In this document: positions 30,072 through 38,528 of the stretch, in pieces
Layout of the letters: each line of letters opens with the position of its first letter
Numbering within the stretch: position 1 is the first letter of the stretch
DNA from: Clavibacter michiganensis
Lineage (GTDB): Bacteria; Actinomycetota; Actinomycetes; Actinomycetales; Microbacteriaceae
Direction of reading: 5' to 3'
Assembly: GCF_002151125.1 (NCBI RefSeq)
Contig: NZ_MDJZ01000012.1
Span: forward strand, 124,001-188,000
DNA length: 64,000 nt
Program-made: the position numbers and the translations under genes
The notes under the pieces: model-generated
Seen by the model: only the letters and a program-made list of their open reading frames with translations
Database searches by the model: none
What the model was told of the DNA's origin: nothing

Positions 30072-31016
30072 TCAGCCCTTCACGGCGCCGGCGGACATGC
30101 CGGACACCAGGTTGCGTTGGATGATCATGAAGAAGACGACGACGGGCAGCGAGAACAGCACGGACGCGGCCATCTGGGCGCCGAAGTCGGTGCCCGTGGT
30201 CTGGGTGGTGAAGGAGGCCAGCCACACCGGCAGCGTGTAGTGCGACTGATCCTGCATGAACGTGTTCGCGACGATGTAGTCGTTCCACGCCGCGATGAAG
30301 GCGAACACGCTCGAGGCGATGATGCCGGGCATCACGAGCGGGAACAGGATCCGGGTGAGCACCTGCCAGGTCGAGCACCCGTCGATGCGGGCCGCCTCCT
30401 CGAGCTCCACGGGGATCGCGAGGAAGAAGCCGCGCATCACCCAGATGGTGAACGGCAGCACGGCGCCGACGTAGGCGAGCACGAGGCCGAGGTAGGTGCC
30501 GATGAGGCCGATCTGGGTGAAGATCAGGAACTGCGGGATGAGCAGCGCGGTCGCCGGCAGCATCTGCACCACGAGGATCGCCACCATGATCGGCCGGCGC
30601 CCCCGGAACGAGAACCGCGAGAGCGCGGCGGCCGCCAGCAGTCCCAGCACGATGGAGAGCACGACCGCGCCCGCCACCACGACGGTCGAGTTCCGCAGGT
30701 AGAGCAGGAAGTCGCCGTTGGTGAGGGCCGCGACGAAGTTCGAGATCGTCGGGTCCTGGGGCAGGAAGCCCGGCGTCCGGCTCATCGACTCGGAGCGCGG
30801 CTTGAACGCGGTGTTCACCATCCAGTAGACGGGGAAGATCCACACGACGCAGAAGACCGCGGCGATGGAGTTCCCGATCCACGGGCGGCGACGGCGCCTC
30901 CGGGAGGAGCGCGCGAGGCTCCGGCGCTCGCCTCCGCCGCCCGCGACGACCGCGGCGGCCTCGTCCTCGGTCTCGGGCGGCACGGCGCCGGTGCCCGCGG
31001 GTGCTGTCGTGGTCAC
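30072..31016 (-). CDS. ABC sugar permease, MalG type
   Basis: The 314-residue membrane protein has six helices and the EAA loop VELEEAARIDGCSTWQVLTRILFPL that contacts the ATPase. It resembles DasC/NgcG-type chitobiose permeases. The N-terminal 45 residues are an Arg-rich cytoplasmic extension (RRRRRR). GTG 31016 overlaps the stop of the other permease. Together they import an amino sugar, inferred from the operon. Confidence 0.88.
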   Translation of the reverse strand: MTTTAPAGTGAVPPETEDEAAAVVAGGGGERRSLARSSRRRRRRPWIGNSIAAVFCVVWIFPVYWMVNTAFKPRSESMSRTPGFLPQDPTISNFVAALTNGDFLLYLRNSTVVVAGAVVLSIVLGLLAAAALSRFSFRGRRPIMVAILVVQMLPATALLIPQFLIFTQIGLIGTYLGLVLAYVGAVLPFTIWVMRGFFLAIPVELEEAARIDGCSTWQVLTRILFPLVMPGIIASSVFAFIAAWNDYIVANTFMQDQSHYTLPVWLASFTTQTTGTDFGAQMAASVLFSLPVVVFFMIIQRNLVSGMSAGAVKG

Positions 31017-31984
31017 AGGTCTTCTCCCGATCGGATGAGGTTGCGGATGTAGAACGCGGTGAGCACCAGCAGGAGCAGCGTGGTCACGACCGAGATGGCC
31101 GCGCCCTGCCCGAGCTCGAAGCCGACGAACGCGGTCGTGTAGGTGAAGACGCCGAGCGTCGAGGTGGCGTCGTCCGGGCCGCCCTGCGAGACGAGCCAGA
31201 TCTGGTTGAAGACGTTGTAGTCCCAGATCACCGAGAGGATCGTCACGAGCAGCAGCGTGGGCTTGAGGAACGGCAGCGTGATGGTGCGGTACACCGCGAG
31301 CTCCGAGGCCCCGTCGAGGCGCACGGCCTCCTTCAGCTCCGGCGGGATCTGCGTCTCGGCCGCGTACAGCGTCAGCGCGATGAACGGCACCGCCTGCCAG
31401 ACGATGAGCATCCAGATGGACGTGTACGCGAGGAACGCGTCGTTCGCCCAGTCGACGTCGGTCATGTCGCCGAAGACGCCGACCTGCGTGAGCAGCCAGT
31501 TGACGACGCCGTAGCCCGGCTGGAACAGCCACTTCCACACGAGGGAGGAGGCGACGTTCGGCATGGCCCACGCGAAGATCAGCACGATCGTGACGGCGTA
31601 GCGGAACGGCGTGCTGATGCGGGTCATGAGGTGCGAGACGCCCGTGCCGATGGCCACGCTGCCGATGACCATGGCCGCCGTGAAGACGATCGTGCGGACG
31701 AGCGAGGCCCAGAACGCGGGGTCCTGCACGAGGTCGGCGTAGTTGCCGAGTCCGACGCTCTCGTAGGCGCCGGTGTAGAGGGTGCGCTGGTCGGAGTCCG
31801 TGGTCGACGTGACGACCAGGTAGACGATGGGCGCGACCAGCACCACCAGCAGCACGAGGCCGGCGGGCGAGAGCAGCCAGGCGGGCGCGGAGCTGCCGCG
31901 CCGCCGGGCGGCGGGCTGCCGGGGCGAGCCGGTCGGGGCGGTGGATCCGCGGCGCGTCGCCGGGCTCGTGCGGGTGAGGGCCAC
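31013..31984 (-). CDS. ABC sugar permease, MalF type
   Basis: The 323-residue membrane protein has six helices and the EAA motif PPELKEAVRLDGASELAVYRTITLPFL. It is the DasB/NgcF-like partner of the downstream permease. GTG 31984 is preceded by AAGGAGG at good spacing. It lies 92 bp after the binding-protein gene. No ATP-binding protein is encoded in the operon, so a shared ATPase such as MsiK must come from elsewhere. Confidence 0.88.
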   Translation of the reverse strand: MALTRTSPATRRGSTAPTGSPRQPAARRRGSSAPAWLLSPAGLVLLVVLVAPIVYLVVTSTTDSDQRTLYTGAYESVGLGNYADLVQDPAFWASLVRTIVFTAAMVIGSVAIGTGVSHLMTRISTPFRYAVTIVLIFAWAMPNVASSLVWKWLFQPGYGVVNWLLTQVGVFGDMTDVDWANDAFLAYTSIWMLIVWQAVPFIALTLYAAETQIPPELKEAVRLDGASELAVYRTITLPFLKPTLLLVTILSVIWDYNVFNQIWLVSQGGPDDATSTLGVFTYTTAFVGFELGQGAAISVVTTLLLLVLTAFYIRNLIRSGEDL

Positions 31985-32076
31985 GAGGCCTCCTTCGGAT
32001 GGTGGTGCGGGTGCGGCGGTGCGGGATCGGTTCCGCGGGAGGGGCGCCGCCGGGGTGGCCGGCGGCGCCCGGTGCG

Positions 32077-33405
32077 CTATCCCGCGTTGAGCTTCTCGTC
32101 GGCGGCGGCGTCGAAGTCCTCCGCCGCGGCCTCGGGCGTCTTCGAGCCGGAGGCGATGGCGGCGAAGAGCTGGTTGATGCTCTTGTCGCCCTCGAGGTCG
32201 GCCCAGCTGCCGCTCGCCGGGGTGGCGTTCGAGCGGAGGGCGGCGTCGAAGAAGCCCTTGTCGAGCGGGGACAGCGAGCTCGACGCGGCCTCGACGGCCT
32301 CGGTGCTGTTCGGGATCCAGGTGTCGTTGCCGAAGACCCACTCCGACTGGATGTCGGGGCTCGCGGCGATCTTCGCCCACTGGAGCGCGAGCTCCGCGTT
32401 CTTCGACTTGGCGGAGATGCCCCAGTCGGAGCCGCCCAGCATGACCGGCTGCGTCTCGCCCGACTTGCCCGGGAACGGGAAGCTGCCGAGGTCGTCGTCG
32501 GTGAGCTCGGGGTTCGCCTTCTTGATCATGTCGATGTACCCGTTCGAGGCGAGGATCGCGCTCGTGGTGCCGTCCGCGAAGATCTGCGTCTGGTCGGGCG
32601 CCGTGGTGTCGAGCGTGCGGGAGGCGGCGGTCGAGTAGGCGTTCTGGAACTCCTGGAAGTCCTTCAGGCCCTGCTGCGCCTCCGCGTCGCCGAGGCCCGG
32701 GGTCCACGTGCCGTCGGCCTCGGTCGCGAGCTCGCCGCCCGCGTCCCAGACGAACTGCATGCCGGCGAACCAGTACTGGCCGGGCATGTAGAACGGCGAG
32801 AAGCCGTCGGTGGAGGCGTTCGCGGCGGCGACCTTCTCGAGCGCGGCCGTGAGCTCCTCGTAGGTGGTCGGGGCGGCGGTGACGCCGGCGTCGGCCCACA
32901 TGGTCTTGTTGTAGATCACGGCGCGGGCGCCCGCGAAGCCGGGCACGGCGTACAGCTTGCCGTCGACCGTGGCCGGCGCCTCGAGGCCCTCGAGCCAGGT
33001 CTGGCCCTGCGCGAGGTCGTCGCGGTAGGAGGTGAGGTCCATGAGCCCGCCGTTCGCGGCGTAGCTGGCGACCTGCGTGTTGCCGATGTCGATCACGTCC
33101 GGCGGGGTGGAGGTCGAGAGCGCGGTCGCGACCTTGGTGGTGATCCCGTCCCACTGCTGCGTCTGGATCTCCACCTCCGCGCCGGTGGCCTCCGTGAACT
33201 CGTCGTTGATGGCCTGCATGGTCTCGTCGGTGTAGTCGCCGGTCATGACCCAGACGTTCAGGGTCTTGCCGTCACCGTCGACGGCGGCGATCTCCTGCGC
33301 GGATCCGTCGCCGGCCGCGGTGGTGCCGCCGCTGGAGCAGGCGGTGAGGGTGAGGGCGGCCGCGAGGCCGAGGCCGGTGAGCGCGGCCCGTCGTGTGTGT
33401 CGCAT
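32077..33405 (-). CDS. Extracellular sugar-binding lipoprotein (DasA-like)
   Basis: The 442-residue protein has a twin-Arg-containing lipoprotein signal with lipobox LTAC and lipidated C23, then a Ser/Gly linker. The mature domain is a family-1 solute-binding protein (LNVWVMTGDYTDE, PPDVIDIGN, GFAGARAVIYNKTMW, WGISAKSKN). It captures a sugar outside the membrane for the two permeases. The GlcNAc or chitobiose specificity is inferred from the hexosaminidase, nagA and nagB genes. ATG 33405 has AGGAGG. Confidence 0.9.
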   Translation of the reverse strand: MRHTRRAALTGLGLAAALTLTACSSGGTTAAGDGSAQEIAAVDGDGKTLNVWVMTGDYTDETMQAINDEFTEATGAEVEIQTQQWDGITTKVATALSTSTPPDVIDIGNTQVASYAANGGLMDLTSYRDDLAQGQTWLEGLEAPATVDGKLYAVPGFAGARAVIYNKTMWADAGVTAAPTTYEELTAALEKVAAANASTDGFSPFYMPGQYWFAGMQFVWDAGGELATEADGTWTPGLGDAEAQQGLKDFQEFQNAYSTAASRTLDTTAPDQTQIFADGTTSAILASNGYIDMIKKANPELTDDDLGSFPFPGKSGETQPVMLGGSDWGISAKSKNAELALQWAKIAASPDIQSEWVFGNDTWIPNSTEAVEAASSSLSPLDKGFFDAALRSNATPASGSWADLEGDKSINQLFAAIASGSKTPEAAAEDFDAAADEKLNAG

Positions 33406-33461
33406 GGTGGTCCTCCTGTGGATCGGTGCGGTGGGTGCTGTGCGGGTGGATGGGGTCGGGG

Positions 33462-34640
33462 TCAGCGCACGCCGAGCTCGCCCTGGAGCATGAGCGAGGC
33501 GCCGCCGAGGAGCACGAGGTCGTCGTCGTCGTCGCGCATGCGGAGGGACAGCGCGTCGCCCACCGAGGTGAGCGTGCGCGCGCGGATGGTGGCGACGGTC
33601 GCGTCGCGGAGGGGGCCCTCGATCAGTTCCCGGGGTCCGGTGACGACGACGTGGTTGAGGTTGAGCGCGCTGATCACGGGGGCGATGACGACGCCGAGCG
33701 CGCGCCCCGCGTCGCGGAGGACGGCGTCGCGGGCGTCGCCCTCGAGTCCCGCGATGCGCCGGGCGAGGTAGCGCGCGCCGATCACCGTCTCGAGGCAGCC
33801 CGAGCGGCCGCACGTGCAGAGGTCGCCCTCGTCGGGCTCCCCCACCGTGACGTGGCCGATCTCGCCCGCGGCGAACTGCTCGCCCTCCACCAGCGCGCCG
33901 CCGATCACGAGGCCGACGCCCACGCCGTCCTCGATCGTGACGACCATGACGCTCTCGCCGGGGACCTCCGCGAACATGTGCATGCCGATCGCCGAGAGGT
34001 TCGCGTCGTTGGCGATCCGCACGGGCACCCGGAAGTGGTCGGCCATCCTGTCGCGGAGCGGCACGTCCGACCACGCGAGGTCGAGCGCCTTCCGCACCAC
34101 GCCCCGGTCGTCGACGATGCCGGGGACGCCCACCGCGATGCCGAGGAGGCGCCTCGTGGTCTGCGCGACCAGGCGCTCGGCGAGGCGCACGACCTTGGCG
34201 ACGGCCGCGTCGCCCGTGGCGCCGTCGACCTCGAGGGCCGACTCCGCCAGCACCTCGCCGCGCAGGTTCATCACGGCGCCGACGAAGCGGCGCCCGTTGG
34301 AGAGGTCGAGCGCGACGATGTGGAAGGAGTCCGCGTCGATCTCGACGAGCTTCGCGGGCTTGCCGACCCGGGCGTCCTCGCGCTGGCCGACCTCGGCGAC
34401 GATGCCGTCGGCCGCGAGCTCGCCGACGAGGACCGACACCGTGGGGCGGGTGAGGCCGGACTCGCGGGCGAGGTCGGCGCGGCTCATGGCGCCGCGGTGG
34501 AAGAGGGCCTGCAGCATCATCGACCGGTTGTGCAGGCGGGCGTGCTGCGGGAGCGACTTCGACACGGGGCGCCGGGTGCGGACGCCCCCGGTTTCTGAGG
34601 CGGCGTTGGCCAGTTCGGTGGGCATGTTCGCCGTCTCCAT
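33462..34640 (-). CDS. ROK-family transcriptional repressor
   Basis: The 392-residue protein has an N-terminal winged helix (about 40-100, MSRADLARESGLTRPTVSVLVGELAADGIV) followed by a ROK sugar-binding domain with the zinc motif CTCGRSGCLE. It belongs to the NagC/Mlc/XylR group and should be released from DNA by an amino sugar or its phosphate. It is the first gene of the GlcNAc operon, and its promoter overlaps an operator-like repeat, so it probably controls itself and the whole operon. The start could be ATG 34640 or ATG 34625; GGAG precedes the second. Confidence 0.88.
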   Translation of the reverse strand: METANMPTELANAASETGGVRTRRPVSKSLPQHARLHNRSMMLQALFHRGAMSRADLARESGLTRPTVSVLVGELAADGIVAEVGQREDARVGKPAKLVEIDADSFHIVALDLSNGRRFVGAVMNLRGEVLAESALEVDGATGDAAVAKVVRLAERLVAQTTRRLLGIAVGVPGIVDDRGVVRKALDLAWSDVPLRDRMADHFRVPVRIANDANLSAIGMHMFAEVPGESVMVVTIEDGVGVGLVIGGALVEGEQFAAGEIGHVTVGEPDEGDLCTCGRSGCLETVIGARYLARRIAGLEGDARDAVLRDAGRALGVVIAPVISALNLNHVVVTGPRELIEGPLRDATVATIRARTLTSVGDALSLRMRDDDDDLVLLGGASLMLQGELGVR

Positions 34641-34671
34641 TCCATCCGGTCGTCATCGACTGCTTGGAGCG

Positions 34672-34692
34672 TTAGTAAATCCTCCTTACAAA
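34672..34692. promoter_or_regulatory. ROK operator site 1
   Basis: TTAGTAA, 7 bases, TTACAAA form an inverted repeat of half-site TTWGTAA. It covers the -10 box and spacer of the repressor promoter. The same half-sites recur in site 2. Confidence 0.55.
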
Positions 34693-34702
34693 CGGGTGTC
34701 AA
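34674..34702 (-). promoter_or_regulatory. Promoter of the GlcNAc operon
   Basis: A perfect -35 TTGACA (34702-34697), a 17-bp spacer and -10 TTTACT (34679-34674) lie about 34 bases from the repressor ATG. Confidence 0.65.
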
Positions 34703-34775
34703 GCGATCCCGCGGGATCTGTCCGCGAAATCTCCCGGAAACACGGCCCTCGGTCCCCATCCTCCGGATCCGGACC

Positions 34776-34804
34776 TTGTGGCCGTCGGATTTGTAATGTT
34801 TACT
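34776..34804 (+). promoter_or_regulatory. Promoter of the ROK kinase gene
   Basis: TTGTGG, 17 bp and TTTACT repeat the spacing and the exact -10 of the divergent promoter. Operator site 2 covers the -10. Confidence 0.5.
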
Positions 34805-34806
34805 AA
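34790..34806. promoter_or_regulatory. ROK operator site 2
   Basis: TTTGTAA, 3 bases, TTACTAA: the same half-sites as site 1 with a shorter spacer, in an otherwise GC-rich stretch. Confidence 0.5.
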
Positions 34807-34868
34807 CGAACGCGGCGCCGGCGCCCCCGCCGGATACCGGCGCTCCGGACGCCGCAGGAGGGACACCG

Positions 34869-35786
34869 GTGCGCATCGGACTCGACATCGGCGGCACCAA
34901 GGTCGAGGCGGTCGCCGTCGACGCCGACGACGCCGTGGTCGGCTCCCTCCGCCGCCCCGCGGGCCACGGGGCCGCCGAGGTGCTGGCCAACGCGGCCGCC
35001 GCGGTCGACGAGCTCGTCGCCGGGCTCGGCTCCCCCGCCGTCACCTCCGTCGGCGTCGGCATCCCCGGCATGGTCGATCCCGCGACCGGCACCGTGCAGC
35101 ACGCCGTCAACCTCGGCATCGACGGCTTCCCCTTCGGCGTCGAGCTGGAGGGCCTCCTCGGCGTCCCGGTGGCGCTGGAGAACGACGTGAACGCCGCCGC
35201 GGTCGGGGTCTCCCGGCTGCTCGACCTCCGCGGATCCCTCGCCTACCTCAACGTCGGCACCGGCCTCGCCGCCGGCATCGTCACCGACGGCGTCCTGCGC
35301 CGCGGCGCGCGCGGCGGCGCGGGCGAGATCGGCCACGTGCAGGTCGACCCGGCCGGCCTCCCCTGCCCCTGCGGCCAGCGCGGCTGCCTCGAGACCATGG
35401 CCTCCGGCGGGGGCATCGCCCGGCAGTGGCACGGCACGGGCGCGCACGCCGCGGTCGAGGTGCTCCGCGCGTCCGAGCAGGGCGACCCGCTCGCCGTCGC
35501 AATCCGCCGGCGCCTGGCCGAGGGCATCGCCGCGGCCGTCCGGATCCTCGTGCTCACGGTCGACGTCGACGCCGTGGTCGTGGGCGGCGGCGTCAGCCGG
35601 CTCGGCGCGCCCCTGCTCGAGGACGTGCTCGGCGTGCTCGACCGGCAGGCCGCCACCTCCCCCTTCCTCGGGAGCCTCGGCATCCCCGACCGCGTCCGCC
35701 TCCTCCCCCCGGACCTGCCCGCCGCGTCCGTGGGAGCCGCCCTGCTGCGCCCGGCCCGCGAGCTCGACCGGCCCCTCGGCCGCTGA
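34869..35786 (+). CDS. ROK-family sugar kinase (probable GlcNAc kinase)
   Basis: The 305-residue kinase has the ATP loop GLDIGGTKVE, the sugar loop ENDVNAAAVG (catalytic Asp), the GTGLAAGIV second phosphate motif and the zinc site GH(x)nCPCGQRGCLE. It would phosphorylate GlcNAc freed by the hexosaminidase to GlcNAc-6-P for nagA. Glucokinase activity cannot be excluded from sequence. GTG 34869 has AGGAGGGA. It is divergent from the repressor with matching operators, and is followed by the two Tat-exported proteins. Confidence 0.85.
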   Translation: MRIGLDIGGTKVEAVAVDADDAVVGSLRRPAGHGAAEVLANAAAAVDELVAGLGSPAVTSVGVGIPGMVDPATGTVQHAVNLGIDGFPFGVELEGLLGVPVALENDVNAAAVGVSRLLDLRGSLAYLNVGTGLAAGIVTDGVLRRGARGGAGEIGHVQVDPAGLPCPCGQRGCLETMASGGGIARQWHGTGAHAAVEVLRASEQGDPLAVAIRRRLAEGIAAAVRILVLTVDVDAVVVGGGVSRLGAPLLEDVLGVLDRQAATSPFLGSLGIPDRVRLLPPDLPAASVGAALLRPARELDRPLGR

Positions 35787-35820
35787 CCCGCACCACCGCC
35801 CCACCCGCACCACCGCCCCA
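35787..35820 (+). repeat. Tandem 17-bp repeat, two perfect copies
   Basis: CCCGCACCACCGCCCCA occurs twice head to tail between the kinase stop and the next gene. Confidence 0.7.
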
Positions 35821-35858
35821 CCCCTGGAATCCCCGATCGACGAAGATGGAGAGATGAC

Positions 35859-37199
35859 ATGAACGACCACGGCCCCACCCCGCGCCCCGTCCCCGACGGC
35901 CCGCACGCGCCGCTCAGCCGGCGCACCCTCCTCGGCGGATCCGCCGCCGTCGCCGCCCTCGGCGGCGCCCTCCTGGCCCCGCGGGCGGCGTCCGCGTCCG
36001 GCCCGCTGCTCGGCGCCCCGGACCTCGGATCGCCCGCCGCGTCGCGCTCGCTGATGCGCAGCGCCGCGGCCGCCTACGAGTTCCTCGACGGCCGCGTCGA
36101 CGAGTACGCGACCGGCGACCAGCTCCGGCTCCCGCGCAGCTACCAGGGCGGCTTCTTCACCACGCCGACCTTCGACTTCGTGTCGTCCTTCGCGTACGAC
36201 GACGCGCTCGTGATCCTCGCCTACCTCGGCCGCGGATCCCGCGCCGACGTCCGCCGCGCCACCGTCCTCGGCGACGCGCTCCTGTTCGTGCAGGCGAACG
36301 ACCCCATCGGCGACGGCCGCACCCGCGCCTCGTACCAGCCGGACACCTTCCCGGCCACGGGGGCTCCGTCCGGGGACCTCGACATCGGCTCGCCCGCCGC
36401 CTACACCGGCAACCAGAGCTGGGTCGGCATGGCGCTCGCACGGCTGTTCCGCGTCACCGGGCAGCGGCGCTTCCTCGACGGGGCGGTGCGGCTCGGGGAG
36501 TGGATCCGCGCGAACGCCACCGACACCGCCCGCGCCCCGTACGGCTTCACGGGCGGACGGAACGCCGACGACGAGCCGATCACGTTCAAGTCGACCGAGC
36601 ACAACATCGACGTCACGGGCTTCTTCACGCAGCTCGCGACCCTCACCCGGGACGCGTCCTGGGCCGCGGACGCCGCGATCGCGCGGTCCTTCGTCGAGGC
36701 CATGCAGGATCCGTCCGACGGGCACCTCTGGACGGGCACCGACCCCGACGGCGTCACGATCAACCGCACGGTCGTCCCCGAGGACGTCCAGACGTGGGCC
36801 TACCTCGCGACCCTCGACGCGCGCTACTCCCCGTCGCTCGACTGGGTCGTCGCGGAGCTGTCCGCCGTCGACGGCCCGTACACGGGGCCCTCGTACAGCG
36901 ACACCGACACCAGCAAGGTGTGGTTCGAGGGATCCGGGCACCTCGCCCTCTGCTTCCGCATCCGCCGCGCGCCCGGCGACAGGGCCCGCGCGATCGAGCT
37001 GTTCCGCAGCATCGAGGTCGCACAGGCGGAGCAGCCGAACGGCGACGGGAAGGGCGTGGTCTCCGCCTCGAGCGACGGCCTCGACACGGGCTTCGGCGAC
37101 ATCTACTACGCGAGCCTGCACACCGGCGCGACCGCGTGGTTCCTCCTCGCGGCCACCCTCACCAACCCGTTCCGCCTCGGCGGACCCCGGTCCCGATGA
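35859..37199 (+). CDS. Tat-exported protein of unknown function, copy 1
   Basis: The 446-residue protein has a Tat signal (S20-R21-R22-TLLGG, hydrophobic stretch, cleavage near ASA 46). The mature part is helix-rich with alternating conserved motifs: SYQPD, GNQSWVGMALARL, STEHNIDVTGFF, DGHLWTGTD, SKVWFEGSGHLAL and LHTGATAWFLLA. This pattern suggests an (alpha/alpha) toroid like six-hairpin glycosidases, but I cannot name the family. Its ATGA overlap with the next gene, and its position behind the GlcNAc kinase, suggest an extracellular role in using an amino-sugar polymer. The catalytic residues are not known. Confidence 0.75.
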   Translation: MNDHGPTPRPVPDGPHAPLSRRTLLGGSAAVAALGGALLAPRAASASGPLLGAPDLGSPAASRSLMRSAAAAYEFLDGRVDEYATGDQLRLPRSYQGGFFTTPTFDFVSSFAYDDALVILAYLGRGSRADVRRATVLGDALLFVQANDPIGDGRTRASYQPDTFPATGAPSGDLDIGSPAAYTGNQSWVGMALARLFRVTGQRRFLDGAVRLGEWIRANATDTARAPYGFTGGRNADDEPITFKSTEHNIDVTGFFTQLATLTRDASWAADAAIARSFVEAMQDPSDGHLWTGTDPDGVTINRTVVPEDVQTWAYLATLDARYSPSLDWVVAELSAVDGPYTGPSYSDTDTSKVWFEGSGHLALCFRIRRAPGDRARAIELFRSIEVAQAEQPNGDGKGVVSASSDGLDTGFGDIYYASLHTGATAWFLLAATLTNPFRLGGPRSR

Positions 37200-38473
37200 G
37201 CGGCCCCTGCACGGGCGGCGGGGTCGACGGCCGGGGGACGATCTCCCGCCGCGCCGCCGTCCTCGGGGTCGCCGGCCTCGGGATCGCCGGGCTCGCCGCG
37301 ACCGCTCCGCTCCCGTCCGGCGCGTCCGCGGCCCGGGCGGCGGCCGCCGCCGTCCCGTCCGCCGCGTCCGTCACGAACGCCTTCGGGTTCCTCGCGGAGA
37401 AGCTCGACCAGCGCGGCAGCGGATCCACGCTCCGCGTCCCGCAGAGCTACACGGGCGGGAAGCAGGGCGCCGCGGGCTTCGTGTCGAGCTTCGCGTACGA
37501 CGACGCCATCATGATCCTCGCCTGGGTCGCCCGCGGCACCGCGGACGACCTCCGGCGCGCGACCGTGCTCGGCGACTCCCTGCTGTACGCGCAGGCGCAC
37601 GACCCGATCGGCGACGGGCGCACGCGCGCCTCGTACCAGCCGGATCCCTTCATCACCGCGAGCGGGGCGCCCTACATCGGCTCCCCCGCGGCGAACACGG
37701 GCAACCAGGCGTGGGTGGGCATGGCCCTCGCGCGCCTGGGACGCGCGACCGGGCAGAGCCGCTTCCTCGCGGGGGCGGTGCGGCTCGGCGACTGGATCCG
37801 CACGAACACGCTCGACACGACGCGCGCCCCGTACGGCTACACCGGCGGGCGCGACGGGTCCGACGTGCCGTACGCGTTCAAGTCCACGGAGCACGCCATC
37901 GACGTCCTCGCGTTCTTCACCATGCTCGCGACGCTCACGGGCGACGCCGCGTGGACGGGGCGCGCGGCGACGGCGTCCTCCTTCATCCAGGCGATGAGGG
38001 ACGGCGGCGACGGGCACCTCTGGACGGGCACGGACGTCGACGGCACGACGATCAACCGCACGCCCATCCCGGGCGACGTGCAGAACTGGGCCTACCTCGC
38101 CACGGGCAGCAGCGCGTACTCGCCGGCCGTGACGTGGGTGATCGGCCAGCTCGCCGCGACCGACGGCGGGTTCAGCGGATCGTCGTACAGCTCCGCCGGC
38201 CGGTCGAAGGTGTGGTTCGAGGGCACGGCGCACCTCGCGCTGGCGGTGCGGGCACGCGGCGCCTCCGGGGATCCGGCGCGCTACGCGGACCTCATGGCCA
38301 CCCTCGAGCGGGCGCAGGCCGCCGCCCCGAACGCGGACGGGCTCGGGCTCGTGGCGGCCTCGAGCGACGGCCTGGTCACGGGCTTCGGCGACACGTACGA
38401 CGCGAGCCTGCACACGGGTGCCACGGCCTGGTACCTGCTCGCGGCGCTGGGCTGGAACCCCTTCCGCCTCTGA
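37196..38473 (+). CDS. Tat-exported protein of unknown function, copy 2
   Basis: The 425-residue protein is a paralogue of the gene just before it; nearly all motif blocks are shared (DPIGDGRTRASYQPD, WVGMALARL, RAPYGYTGGR, STEHAIDV, DGHLWTGTD, SKVWFEG, ASSDGLVTGFGD). The Tat signal is SRRAAVLG with R18-R19. The DNA of the two copies has diverged, so the duplication is not recent. The conserved Asp, Glu, His and Trp shared by both copies are the candidates for an active site. Start ATG 37196 overlaps the previous stop. Confidence 0.75.
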   Translation: MSGPCTGGGVDGRGTISRRAAVLGVAGLGIAGLAATAPLPSGASAARAAAAAVPSAASVTNAFGFLAEKLDQRGSGSTLRVPQSYTGGKQGAAGFVSSFAYDDAIMILAWVARGTADDLRRATVLGDSLLYAQAHDPIGDGRTRASYQPDPFITASGAPYIGSPAANTGNQAWVGMALARLGRATGQSRFLAGAVRLGDWIRTNTLDTTRAPYGYTGGRDGSDVPYAFKSTEHAIDVLAFFTMLATLTGDAAWTGRAATASSFIQAMRDGGDGHLWTGTDVDGTTINRTPIPGDVQNWAYLATGSSAYSPAVTWVIGQLAATDGGFSGSSYSSAGRSKVWFEGTAHLALAVRARGASGDPARYADLMATLERAQAAAPNADGLGLVAASSDGLVTGFGDTYDASLHTGATAWYLLAALGWNPFRL

Positions 38474-38488
38474 CGCGCCGGCCGTCGG

Positions 38489-38522
38489 CGGGTCCGGGCG
38501 CGCACGCGAGCGCCCGGACCCG
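38489..38522. terminator. Perfect 13-bp hairpin between convergent genes
   Basis: CGGGTCCGGGCGC pairs with GCGCCCGGACCCG around an 8-base loop, between stops at 38473 and 38529. Confidence 0.75.
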
Positions 38523-38528
38523 TCTCCG

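Noticed and set aside
35846-35857. ATG at 35846 as a leader peptide before the first Tat gene
   Set aside because: It encodes only three codons and its ATG lies within the Shine-Dalgarno region; nothing supports translation.
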